Shown piece by piece: positions 1-7,096 of a stretch of DNA of 11,167 nucleotides. Under the pieces are notes generated by a model that ran no database searches, was not told where the DNA came from, and saw only the letters and a program-made list of their open reading frames with translations. The position numbers and the translations under genes were made by a program. Positions within the stretch are counted from its first letter, which is position 1. Each line of letters opens with the position of its first letter. The stretch is taken from contig JARRQD010000246.1 of the NCBI GenBank assembly GCA_037382205.1, positions 1-11,167 of the forward strand, given 5' to 3'. The DNA comes from Thiodiazotropha sp037382205. Its GTDB lineage: Bacteria; Pseudomonadota; Gammaproteobacteria; Chromatiales; Chromatiaceae.

Positions 1-80
1 TTTTTAAGCAGCTTGACGTGGCTTTTTCGAGCCCTACATGGCTGTTCACAGGGTGGCTCTAGCCGGTTGATTTTTCCAGC

Positions 81-109
81 CTGACTCGCGGGGCCTTGTC
101 ACGTATAAT
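81..109 (+). promoter_or_regulatory. Probable sigma-70 promoter for adk
   Basis: A perfect -10 hexamer TATAAT lies at 104-109. A -35-like CTGACT lies at 81-86 (4 of 6 matches to TTGACA), with the ideal 17-bp spacing. Transcription would start near 116 and leave a leader of about 110 nt before adk. Nothing in the leader is recognised as a riboswitch. The call rests on hexamer match and spacing only. Confidence 0.5.
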
Positions 110-225
110 AGCGCCGGTTTTAACCAGGGGCCGAACAGAAAACGTCCAAATTTGGGTGCGATTGCTCTGTAGGTTCTAAGAAATAACACGAAATCAGAAA
201 AACAACTATCAGGAGCTATCATAAT

Positions 226-867
226 ATGAAGTTGATACTTTTAGGTGCCCCAGGCGCAGGTAAGGGCACTGTCGCCAAGGAACTGACCAAACTGGATGGT
301 TCTGTGCAGATCTCCACCGGTGATATTTTACGTGGCGCGGTGCAGGCCGGCACAGAATTGGGTAAGCAGGCCGAGGCCTTTATGAAGGCGGGAGACCTGG
401 TGCCGGATGATCTGATCATGGGCATTATGGAACAGCGCCTGCAAGAGCCGGATTGTGAGAAAGGCTTCCTGCTGGATGGCTTTCCGCGCACCATTCCCCA
501 GGCCGAGGCGCTGGGTGAACTGTTGAAAAAAATCGGTGTGGAATTGGATTTTGCCGTTGAGATCGATGTGCCCAGAGAGGTGATTCTGGATCGCTTGACC
601 ACCCGTAGAACCTGCGAAGCCTGCGGCGCCATCTATAATGTGAAAAGCATGCCCACGAAAGTCGAAGGTGTTTGTGACAAATGCGGTGGTAAAGTTGTAC
701 AGCGTGATGACGAGACAGAAGAGGCCATCTCAAACCGTCTCGATGTCTATCAGGAAAAGACGGCCCCTCTGGTCGGTTACTATGGCAACGAAAATATGCT
801 GTTGACGGTCAGCGCTACCTCCAGTGAGGCGGTCGTGAATGCTATTCAAGAGCGATTGAACGGCTGA
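226..867 (+). CDS. adk: Adenylate kinase (four-Cys LID type)
   Basis: Cytosolic nucleotide kinase that interconverts ATP + AMP and 2 ADP. At 213 residues it has the usual long-form length. The P-loop GAPGAGKGT is at residues 7-15, the AMP-site helix with STGDILR at 30-36, and FLLDGFPRT at 81-89. The LID domain is at about 122-160 and ends in QRDDE. The LID carries four cysteines (Cys130, Cys133, Cys150, Cys153) in a CxxC-x16-CxxC layout, the pattern of zinc-binding or structurally metal-stabilised adenylate kinases; E. coli Adk lacks these cysteines. The start is the ATG at 226 with AGGAG at 211-215, a rather long 10-nt spacing. The gene looks intact and monocistronic, with a promoter at 81-109 and a strong hairpin 60 nt after the stop. 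Confidence 0.98.
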   Translation: MKLILLGAPGAGKGTVAKELTKLDGSVQISTGDILRGAVQAGTELGKQAEAFMKAGDLVPDDLIMGIMEQRLQEPDCEKGFLLDGFPRTIPQAEALGELLKKIGVELDFAVEIDVPREVILDRLTTRRTCEACGAIYNVKSMPTKVEGVCDKCGGKVVQRDDETEEAISNRLDVYQEKTAPLVGYYGNENMLLTVSATSSEAVVNAIQERLNG

Positions 868-927
868 AAGTGAACAGTTTGAGTAACGCTTCAGATCACT
901 CCTAGAACGTGTGATTCTTAGAGCTGA

Positions 928-960
928 CCAAAGGGGAGCGTTAAGAATACTCCCCTTTGG
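928..960 (+). other. Perfect 11-bp hairpin downstream of adk
   Basis: CCAAAGGGGAG (928-938) and CTCCCCTTTGG (950-960) are perfect inverted complements around an 11-nt loop. The position after adk suggests a transcript-end or mRNA-stabilising structure. No run of T follows on either strand, so it is not a canonical intrinsic terminator. A competing 7-bp pairing exists: ATTCTTA at 914-920 with TAAGAAT at 942-948, which uses the loop of the first hairpin. Confidence 0.55.
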
Positions 961-1015
961 ATACCCTAAAATAGGTGGCATCCTGAATCGTTACCAATTT
1001 GATCAACGGATTTAT

Positions 1016-1055
1016 CACCCCGCTTTAACCACTCAGCCCTTTATTGAGCGGGGTG
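1016..1055 (+). other. Hairpin upstream of the small acidic protein gene
   Basis: CACCCCGCT (1016-1024) pairs perfectly with AGCGGGGTG (1047-1055) around a 22-nt loop. A smaller stem, CTCA/TGAG, is possible inside the loop. It lies 70 nt before the ATG at 1125. It may be a leader structure of that gene or part of the adk 3' region; no T-tract follows. The function is unknown. Confidence 0.4.
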
Positions 1056-1124
1056 AGCAGTTTCGGGAGCAGCATCAGGGATTAGTGACTATTATCTATT
1101 GAAAACCTAAGTGGAGAGATTGTA

Positions 1125-1538
1125 ATGCCTGAGCTTGGTAATCCTTATATGCTTGAGGAGTACACACTGCATGACCTGAAGCAGTATCCAATTCTGGTCT
1201 GGGCAATGCATGATACGGATAGTGGTGAGAAACAGTTTCTTACTCCGCTGCTCAATACTCGCAACCTTACCACTGAATTTAATCACGCTAAAATTCTGCT
1301 TTCGGTGGTGGGTGAGCCGGTCTATGCCGAGGCCAGCTACAATTCCGAGGATCGATCGATCTACTCGATACTGATCTGGGATGGGGACAATACCATCGAA
1401 GTGGAGGACAGCGAGCTGGACTCTCCTATCACCTTTCAGGCAGTCCCAGAGATTGATGGCGAAGCGGATGTGCAGTTCGTGCTCGACTCAAAGGAAGACT
1501 ACTATGCCTATCGGGATAAGGCCTCAGTGGATTCGTAG
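1125..1538 (+). CDS. Small acidic protein of unknown function
   Basis: I do not recognise this 137-residue protein. It starts at an ATG preceded by a good Shine-Dalgarno (GGAGAG at 1113-1118), which supports it being a real gene. It is strongly acidic by count: 28 Asp+Glu against 8 Lys+Arg. It has no signal peptide or membrane segment, so a soluble cytosolic protein is expected. The middle (about residues 55-105) alternates hydrophobic and polar stretches (KILLSVVGEPVYAEA, SIYSILIWDGDN) that suggest beta strands, followed by an acidic turn-rich tail. It sits between adk and the EpsB-like gene, on the same strand as both, but 257 and 167 nt away, so it is probably transcribed alone. No catalytic motif is visible. 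Confidence 0.7.
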   Translation: MPELGNPYMLEEYTLHDLKQYPILVWAMHDTDSGEKQFLTPLLNTRNLTTEFNHAKILLSVVGEPVYAEASYNSEDRSIYSILIWDGDNTIEVEDSELDSPITFQAVPEIDGEADVQFVLDSKEDYYAYRDKASVDS

Positions 1539-1705
1539 CTAGCAACAGCATTTCTCAGCAGAAATTGTTATGCTTAGGTAGAGACGGGCCTAGCTAATGC
1601 ACTAGTGCGTCAAACAAAGGATAATGTAGAATCTGATAGATTGGATTACTGGGTCGAATTGGATGTCGTCTATGAGTTTCATCGAGAGACAGCAATAGCT
1701 AAGCC

Positions 1706-3048
1706 ATGATTAAGCTTTTTGGAATCTATATCTCAAAGGCCGTAGTACTGCTGGCTGTAGCTGAGGTATTTATTTTTTTCTCCTCAATGCATGGCGCACA
1801 GTTGCTCTACCACCAAGTTGTCGGCCAGCCCATCAGTGGTACAGAAAGTAATTTGCCAGTGATTTTCTCTCTGGTGATGTTCTCTGCTATGACGGCTTTG
1901 GGTCTCTACCAAAAGGGATCGATGGCAACCTCTTCCGGTTTCCTGGTGCGGATCATCCTGGCCTTCCTGGTTGGTCTGGTCGATCCGTGCTCAGCTACGG
2001 TTTGGCCTTGTCAGTACTTGGTATTCTGCTGGCACGTACGATTTTCGTCCGGGTCACATCTGATAAAATCCTCAAGCGCCGGGTGTTGGTGCTCGGTGTC
2101 GGTATCAATGCAGATCGCATTGAAGAGTCGGTGAAGAAAAAAGACACCCTGGGCATCGTGGTGGTGGCCTATGTCAATCTTGGCGACAGGATTGAGTTGA
2201 TTGATAAAGATCGGCAGATCATCAAGGATCAGTCACTACTGGAGATAGCCAACCGACTGGCAGTGGATGAGATTGTGGTGGCGGTAGACGACCGGCGCAA
2301 GAAGCTGCCCAATCATGAGCTGCTTGAGTGTAAGATCAAAGGCATCAGAATTCTCGATCTGCTGACGTTCTTTGAAAAAGAGCTATCAATCATCAATATT
2401 GATCTGCTCTATCCCAGTTGGATGCTCTATACCGATGGCTATCGGCAGCGGGCATTGAACCGGACGATCAAGAAAGCTTTTGATATGTCTGTAGGCATCA
2501 TTATTTTCCTGTTTGCCGCCCCATTGATGGTGCTGGTTACCCTCGCCAGTCTGATTGAGTCCCGAGGCCGGGACCCGATTCTCTACAGTCAAGTTCGTGT
2601 GGGTAAGAACGGCAAGCTGTTCAAAGTTTACAAATTCCGCAGCATGCGTACCGATGCTGAGGCGGATGGGGTCGCCAGGTGGGCCACCAAGAATGACGCC
2701 CGGATCACTAAGCTGGGCGGATTTCTGCGCAAGACTCGGCTTGATGAACTGCCCCAGATCTACAACATCCTGAATGGGGATATGAGCCTGGTCGGGCCAA
2801 GGCCGGAGCGACCGGAGTTCGTCATGCAACTGTCAAATGACATTCCCTACTATCCGCAACGCCATTGGGTCAAGCCCGGTCTGACCGGTTGGGCGCAGAT
2901 GCTCTATCCCTATGGTGCCTCGGAAGAGGATGCCAAGCGAAAACTTGAATACGATCTTTACTATGTGAAGAACGCCAGCACCATGCTCGACTTCATCATT
3001 CTTCTGCAAACCATTGAGGTGGTGTTGCTGGGTAAGGGTGCCCAGTAA
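1706..3048 (+). pseudogene. EpsB-type sugar transferase, frameshifted by internal deletion
   Basis: Polyprenyl-phosphate sugar transferase of the exosortase A / PEP-CTERM-associated (EpsB-like) type, which would load the first sugar on undecaprenyl phosphate for exopolysaccharide. The N-terminal part, read from the ATG at 1706, has three hydrophobic segments (VVLLAVAEVFIFF, LPVIFSLVMFSAMTALGLY, FLVRIILAFLVGL). At about 1978 the coding sequence jumps frame. It continues from GRSVLSYG (GTG at 1987) through a CoA-binding-like Rossmann domain (RRVLVLGVGI) and a complete bacterial sugar transferase domain. That domain has a membrane anchor (GIIIFLFAAPLMVLV), KFRSMRTDAEADG, the catalytic Asp-Glu of LDELPQ (253-254 from the GTG), SLVGPRPERPEF, KPGLTGWAQ and YDLYYVKN. 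Relatives carry a further hydrophobic stretch between FLVGL and GR, which is missing here. A loss of 3n+1 bases, perhaps 40-60 nt, fits both the missing segment and the frame change. Read in the first frame, the protein runs into unrelated sequence and stops at 2134. The 353-residue second part could still be made from GTG 1987 but has no clear ribosome site. A sequencing or assembly error is the alternative. Confidence 0.82.
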
Positions 3049-3262
3049 GTTAATTCCTAAACCCATCAAAATCCCAATATATCATCAGTGAAGGTGGTAT
3101 TTATCAGATTCAACCTAAAAAAATCAGTTGACCGCTCCATTCTACTAGCAGCTTACTGATTTCAAAGAAAATAGCTTTGATGGTTATGTCACCTGCTGGG
3201 TGAATCACGCTACAACGTGAATGGCACGCTTGTGGCGGCGCATGGTGGCGTTGCAACACCTT

Positions 3263-3280
3263 GGAATAGCGCACTATTCC
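3263..3280. repeat. Hairpin GGAATAG-CGCA-CTATTCC
   Basis: A perfect 7-bp inverted repeat (3263-3269 with 3274-3280) around the 4-nt loop CGCA. It lies 15 nt before the next hairpin, inside a GC-rich block unlike its AT-rich surroundings. The compact stem with tetraloop resembles REP/MITE-like dispersed elements; only one copy is present in this window. Confidence 0.45.
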
Positions 3281-3295
3281 GCGTCATTGCGCGCC

Positions 3296-3356
3296 GTGCA
3301 GGGATGCACAAGTGTCACGGGCACATGGATGTGCAGGAGCGACCCTTGCCCTGCAC
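3296..3356. repeat. Nested inverted repeat, possible dispersed intergenic element
   Basis: The outer arms GTGCAGGG (3296-3303) and CCCTGCAC (3349-3356) are perfect complements. Between them is a near-palindromic stem GCACAT-GG-ATGTGC (3321-3334). Nested arms of this kind are typical of REP/BIME-like elements found in gammaproteobacterial intergenic space. Membership in such a family is inferred from shape only. Confidence 0.45.
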
Positions 3357-3548
3357 CCCCACAAACGCACCCTTCACGCTGTCCAACTGATCTTTTTAGG
3401 TTAAATAATCATCCAATCTTGCTTGTCTTTTGCCCCGGCTTGGTTGTTGCACACAGGGTCACGTAGAGCGGCTATGCTCCCCTTTGTGCGCCTAGAATCC
3501 GGGACAAAATTCAGCGCAATCTTTGGACGAATATTTATTTCCCCGGCC

Positions 3549-5312
3549 CTAAAGTGCGCCAACCATCAGCAAACTATTTTGTTTCAGTTGCTTGGGATCT
3601 CTTGAGAACCTTATCTTGCGTGGGTAGGGAAAGACGTCCGCCTGACGACCGGCTGCCAGGTTGTCCTGGGCACTCTTCCAGCTGCTAATGTCAAACAGGT
3701 CTGGATGTAACTCCATCAACATCTTACGGATTTTCGGATCTGTGCTGATAAAAGTGATGAACTCCTCAGGAAAAATGTCATTCGGATTGACACTATACCA
3801 GGGCTCATCTCTGAACAGGTCGAGTGAACTCCTGGGGGGCGGTATCCTGCGGAAATTGCACTCACTGAGATAGCAGATCTCGTCATAGTCATAGAACACC
3901 ACTTTGCGCTGGCAGTTGACCCCAAAATTCTTGAACAGCAGGTCGCCGGGAAAAATGTTCACCCCCATCAGCTGTTTCAAAGCCAGCCCCCAATCGTCAA
4001 GGATCTCTCGCGCCAGCTCTTCATCGGTCTCATCCAGATAGAGATTGAGCGGGGTCATGCGGCGTTCGATATAGAGATGTTTGATCACCAGCTTGTCATC
4101 ATCGATTTCCAATTGGCTGGCGATGGTATCCTGCAACTCCTGCAGCAGCGCCGGTTCGATTCGATCCAGCGGCAGCGCCACTTCGGCGAAATCCAGGGTG
4201 TCGGCCATTCGGCCGATACGATCATGTTTCTTAACCTGCAGATAGCGCGCTTTGATCAGTTTATGGGTCACCTCCTTCTGTGGTGGAAACTGATCACGTA
4301 TCACTTTGAAAACATAAGGAAACGAAGGCAGGGTGAAGACCTGCATCACCAATCCAGGGGTGCCGGCGGCAAGGACAAACTGATCCTCACTCTCATCCAA
4401 ATGTTTGAGCAAATCCCGGTAGAATTCATTCTTCGCCTGTTTATGCAGTCCAATGCTCATATAGAGCTCTGAGAGGGTTTTGTCGGGCATGATGCTCTTC
4501 AAAAAAGCGACCGTTGCCGTAGGGACAGGGGTTTTTGCCATGAAGTAGGCCCGGGCGAAGCTGAACAGGGCCTCCACATGTCGGTCACAGACCAGCAGCG
4601 CATCCACATGCAGCGCACCCTCCTCATTGTTGATCAACGGGATAATGAAGGGGCGGATTGCCTCACCATAGACCATTCTGCCAATCAGATAGGCCGCCTT
4701 ATTCCGATAGAAGGGGGATTCGAGGACATCGAATCGGAGATCTTCCGGTAGGGTTTCAAAACCGGTCTGCTCAATCAGAGAGTCGGCCAGCAATTTGCAG
4801 TCCCGGTCTATATCTTCGTAGGGAAGAGAGAAATAGAAAGCGGAGAGCATGTCCCAGATAGAGCCCTGCAGGTCTCCGTCGTCCAGGTGAAATGACATGT
4901 AGACCCGATATCGATCAGCGAGCTCTTGACGGTCAACCTGGGACTCGATGAAGATTTTGTCGTTATCGTAGTAGCGTCTGTCAAAGAGTCTGCAAAATAC
5001 AGAATTATAGAAGGTTTCTGCAAGTTCTGGGCGGCTGTGGGTGGCCAACAGTCTGGTGTAGATCTGCTTCACGTCCTGCCATAACCCCTCATCCAACTGT
5101 TCGATATCGAAACTCGATTTGAGTCGTTCGATGGCCTCCTTGACCCGCAAGTCATAGAAGTTGATGCGCTTCGCCGATGCCTCACGGACTGCCAGCCAGT
5201 CTGCACGTTCGAAGCGCTGGCGGGCGGCACTGCTGATCTCCTGGAAGAAGGAAAAGTGTCTCTCAAATCCCGTAAGAATCGAACGGGCTACCTGTTGCGG
5301 CTGATTCTGCAT
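3549..5312 (-). CDS. aceK: Isocitrate dehydrogenase kinase/phosphatase
   Basis: Bifunctional cytosolic enzyme that phosphorylates (inactivates) and dephosphorylates isocitrate dehydrogenase, diverting isocitrate to the glyoxylate shunt. The 587 residues match the family (E. coli 578). Key residues fall at the same numbers as in E. coli AceK: the ATP-binding loop AAGTPGLVM from residue 315, Lys336 in YVFK, Asp371 in ADTLDF, Asp457 in FPGDLLFKNFG and Asp475 in FYDYDE. Family blocks ERRMTPLNLYL and DVFPYPRK are present. The C-terminus runs about 20 residues past DVFPYPRK. The start is an ATG at 5312 followed by QVARSILTGFERHF, which lines up with the family N-terminus. No good Shine-Dalgarno precedes it, suggesting low translation. 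It is divergent from aceB, with 112 bp between starts, instead of being the last gene of an aceBAK operon as in E. coli. Confidence 0.98.
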   Translation of the reverse strand: MQNQPQQVARSILTGFERHFSFFQEISSAARQRFERADWLAVREASAKRINFYDLRVKEAIERLKSSFDIEQLDEGLWQDVKQIYTRLLATHSRPELAETFYNSVFCRLFDRRYYDNDKIFIESQVDRQELADRYRVYMSFHLDDGDLQGSIWDMLSAFYFSLPYEDIDRDCKLLADSLIEQTGFETLPEDLRFDVLESPFYRNKAAYLIGRMVYGEAIRPFIIPLINNEEGALHVDALLVCDRHVEALFSFARAYFMAKTPVPTATVAFLKSIMPDKTLSELYMSIGLHKQAKNEFYRDLLKHLDESEDQFVLAAGTPGLVMQVFTLPSFPYVFKVIRDQFPPQKEVTHKLIKARYLQVKKHDRIGRMADTLDFAEVALPLDRIEPALLQELQDTIASQLEIDDDKLVIKHLYIERRMTPLNLYLDETDEELAREILDDWGLALKQLMGVNIFPGDLLFKNFGVNCQRKVVFYDYDEICYLSECNFRRIPPPRSSLDLFRDEPWYSVNPNDIFPEEFITFISTDPKIRKMLMELHPDLFDISSWKSAQDNLAAGRQADVFPYPRKIRFSRDPKQLKQNSLLMVGAL

Positions 5313-5424
5313 CGTTTTGGTGCGTCGCTTTTGCTTGGGTCGTAATATCTGAGCGTTTAACTAAGGTTTAGCAGATTTTTATTGCAGTGCACTATTTTTT
5401 AAGAGAATGAGGAGATTGAAAATT
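5313..5424. promoter_or_regulatory. Divergent aceK / aceBA control region
   Basis: These 112 bp must hold the promoters and operators of both aceK (leftward) and aceBA (rightward). A weak candidate for aceB is TTAGCA (5368-5373), 17 bp, ACTATT (5391-5396), with TG at 5388-5389 as an extended -10. A direct repeat GTTTA occurs at 5355-5359 and 5366-5370 (11-bp period), and GTGCAC is a short palindrome at 5387-5392; either could be an operator half. No recognisable IclR or Cra site was found. The region's role follows from gene arrangement; the individual sites are weak. Confidence 0.5.
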
Positions 5425-7038
5425 ATGTCTAGTACCACATCGAGCGTCTGGCGCCAGGCACAAGAGGTCAGAATTACTGGCGAGATGAAGCGGGAGTATC
5501 AGGAGATCCTGTCACCGGAGGCACTTCACTTTGTCGCAGAGTTGGAGCGACTGTTTGGCGATACCAGACGAGAGTTACTGAACAATCGCGTGATGCGTCA
5601 GCAGCGACTCAATCAGGGCTATCTACCCGACTTTCTCGAACAGACCAGCGGCATCAGGCAGTCTGAATGGCGAGTTCGCCCAGCCCCCCAGGATCTGCAG
5701 GATCGACGTGTGGAGATCACCGGTCCTGTGGATCGCAAGATGTTAATCAATGCCCTCAATTCTGGGGCAAAATGCTTCATGGCCGACCTTGAGGACGCCC
5801 ACTCGCCACACTGGCAGGCCACCGTCGAAGGGCAGCTCAATCTGCGTGAGGCGGTCAACCGCAGCCTCAGCTATACCAGCCCAGAGGGCAAGCACTACCA
5901 ACTCAATGAGCAGCTCGCCACCCTGATCGTTCGCCCCCGTGGCTGGCATCTGGAAGAGAAGCACATGAGTGTGGATGGCCGGCGGGTCAGCGGCGCCTTC
6001 TTCGATTTCGGGCTCTATCTGTTCCATAACGCTAAAGCCCTGCTGGCGATGGGCAGCGGCCCCTATTTCTATCTGCCAAAGATGGAGAGCTACCTTGAAG
6101 CGCGTCTGTGGCGGGATGTTTTCGCCTGGGCAGAGCATGAGCTGGGGCTGAATCAAGGCACCATACGCTGCACTGTGTTGATTGAAACCATCACCGCCGT
6201 GTTTGAGATGGACGAGATCCTCTATGAGTTGAGAGATTACATCTGTGGCCTCAACTGCGGCCGTTGGGACTATATCTTCAGCTTTATCAAACGCTTTCAC
6301 GCCAATCCAGAGTTTGTTCTGCCGGACCGCTGTCAGGTCACCATGACCGTGCCTTTTCTACGTGCCTATTCAAAGCTACTGATCAACACCTGCCATCGAC
6401 GTGGCGCCCATGCGATGGGTGGTATGGCGGCACAGATTCCGATCCGTGACGATCCACAGGCCGATGCGGCCGCCAAAGAGAAGGTCAGGCAGGATAAAGA
6501 GCGGGAAGCCGCCGACGGCCACGATGGTACCTGGGTGGCTCACCCTGGATTGGTGCCGGTTGCGCTGGAGGTGTTTGACGCCCACATGCCGGCGGCCAAC
6601 CAGCTCGATCGCATCGATGACGCCCTATCAATCAAAGCGGCCGATCTGCTGGACGTGCCCGAAGGCGAAATTACCGAAGCCGGATTACTTAACAATGTCA
6701 GTGCTGCCCTGCGCTATACCGCGGCCTGGATCGGTGGCCGCGGCGCGGTTCCGATCCACCACCTGATGGAGGATGCAGCCACAGCAGAGATCGCTCGATC
6801 TCAGATCTGGCAGTGGATTCGTTATCCGAAGGGGGTTCTGAGCGATGGCAGCAAGGTCACCTATGCGCTTTTTGAGCAAGCAGTCAGAGACGAACTTCAT
6901 GAGATCAGACAGGAGTTTGGAGAGCTGGCCTATGAGTCAGGCCATTTTGAGCAGGCCGCCGAGTTGCTCCGACAGATCGTTGCCAACGATGAGTTTGAGG
7001 AGTTCCTTACTCTACCGGCCTATGAGCAACTCAGTTGA
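5425..7038 (+). CDS. aceB: Malate synthase A
   Basis: Second enzyme of the glyoxylate shunt, condensing glyoxylate with acetyl-CoA to malate in the cytosol. I start it at the ATG at 5425 (537 residues; E. coli 533). GAGGAG at 5409-5414 serves that ATG, whereas the in-frame ATG six codons earlier (5407) overlaps the Shine-Dalgarno. Numbering from 5425: FMADLEDAHSPHW near 118-130, VRPRGWH with the catalytic-region arginine near 170, LIET (Glu254) and WDY (Asp282) for metal and glyoxylate binding, then HAMGGMAAQIPI. Further on are GTWVAHPGLVPVA and LMEDAATAEI, with Asp450 as the probable catalytic base (E. coli Asp447). The family signature RD-H-IxGLNCGRWDYIF is intact except that the usual His is Tyr (RDYICGLNCGRWDYIF). 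It is of the A type, without the long insert of malate synthase G. It lies 58 nt before aceA, almost certainly in one operon. Confidence 0.98.
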   Translation: MSSTTSSVWRQAQEVRITGEMKREYQEILSPEALHFVAELERLFGDTRRELLNNRVMRQQRLNQGYLPDFLEQTSGIRQSEWRVRPAPQDLQDRRVEITGPVDRKMLINALNSGAKCFMADLEDAHSPHWQATVEGQLNLREAVNRSLSYTSPEGKHYQLNEQLATLIVRPRGWHLEEKHMSVDGRRVSGAFFDFGLYLFHNAKALLAMGSGPYFYLPKMESYLEARLWRDVFAWAEHELGLNQGTIRCTVLIETITAVFEMDEILYELRDYICGLNCGRWDYIFSFIKRFHANPEFVLPDRCQVTMTVPFLRAYSKLLINTCHRRGAHAMGGMAAQIPIRDDPQADAAAKEKVRQDKEREAADGHDGTWVAHPGLVPVALEVFDAHMPAANQLDRIDDALSIKAADLLDVPEGEITEAGLLNNVSAALRYTAAWIGGRGAVPIHHLMEDAATAEIARSQIWQWIRYPKGVLSDGSKVTYALFEQAVRDELHEIRQEFGELAYESGHFEQAAELLRQIVANDEFEEFLTLPAYEQLS

Positions 7039-7096
7039 TTGCTCGTAGTAATACCACCAAGACAACAATATAGAGACATGACTGGAGACGACACAG

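Larger units (their letters stand above)
3049..3548. other. Intergenic region between EpsB-like gene and aceK, no gene seen
   Basis: This 500-nt region lies between two convergent genes. The first 150 nt are AT-rich and featureless. The middle (about 3210-3360) is GC-richer and holds two distinct hairpins, annotated separately. The short open frames on the plus strand (at 3221 and 3423) have no Shine-Dalgarno and no recognisable protein pattern. No T-tailed terminator was found for either flanking gene. Confidence 0.6.

Noticed and set aside
219..632. 137-codon frame antisense to adk
   Set aside because: Shadow of adk on the opposite strand; adk is certain and the antisense protein is low-complexity with no family features.
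911..1102. 63-codon open frame (GTG start) after adk
   Set aside because: It has no Shine-Dalgarno, its first codons lie inside the strong hairpin at 928-960, and the translation shows no recognisable pattern. A small real peptide cannot be fully excluded.
1987..3048. A normal, complete 353-residue sugar transferase starting at GTG 1987
   Set aside because: The conserved N-terminal membrane segments are present just upstream in another frame and the GTG lacks a Shine-Dalgarno, so a frameshifted longer gene is the better reading.
5407..5424. Upstream ATG at 5407 as the aceB start
   Set aside because: It overlaps the GAGGAG ribosome site that serves ATG 5425 and would add six residues not expected in the family.
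5743..6300. 185-codon frame antisense to aceB
   Set aside because: Shadow of a highly conserved gene in GC-biased codons; no ribosome site or protein pattern.
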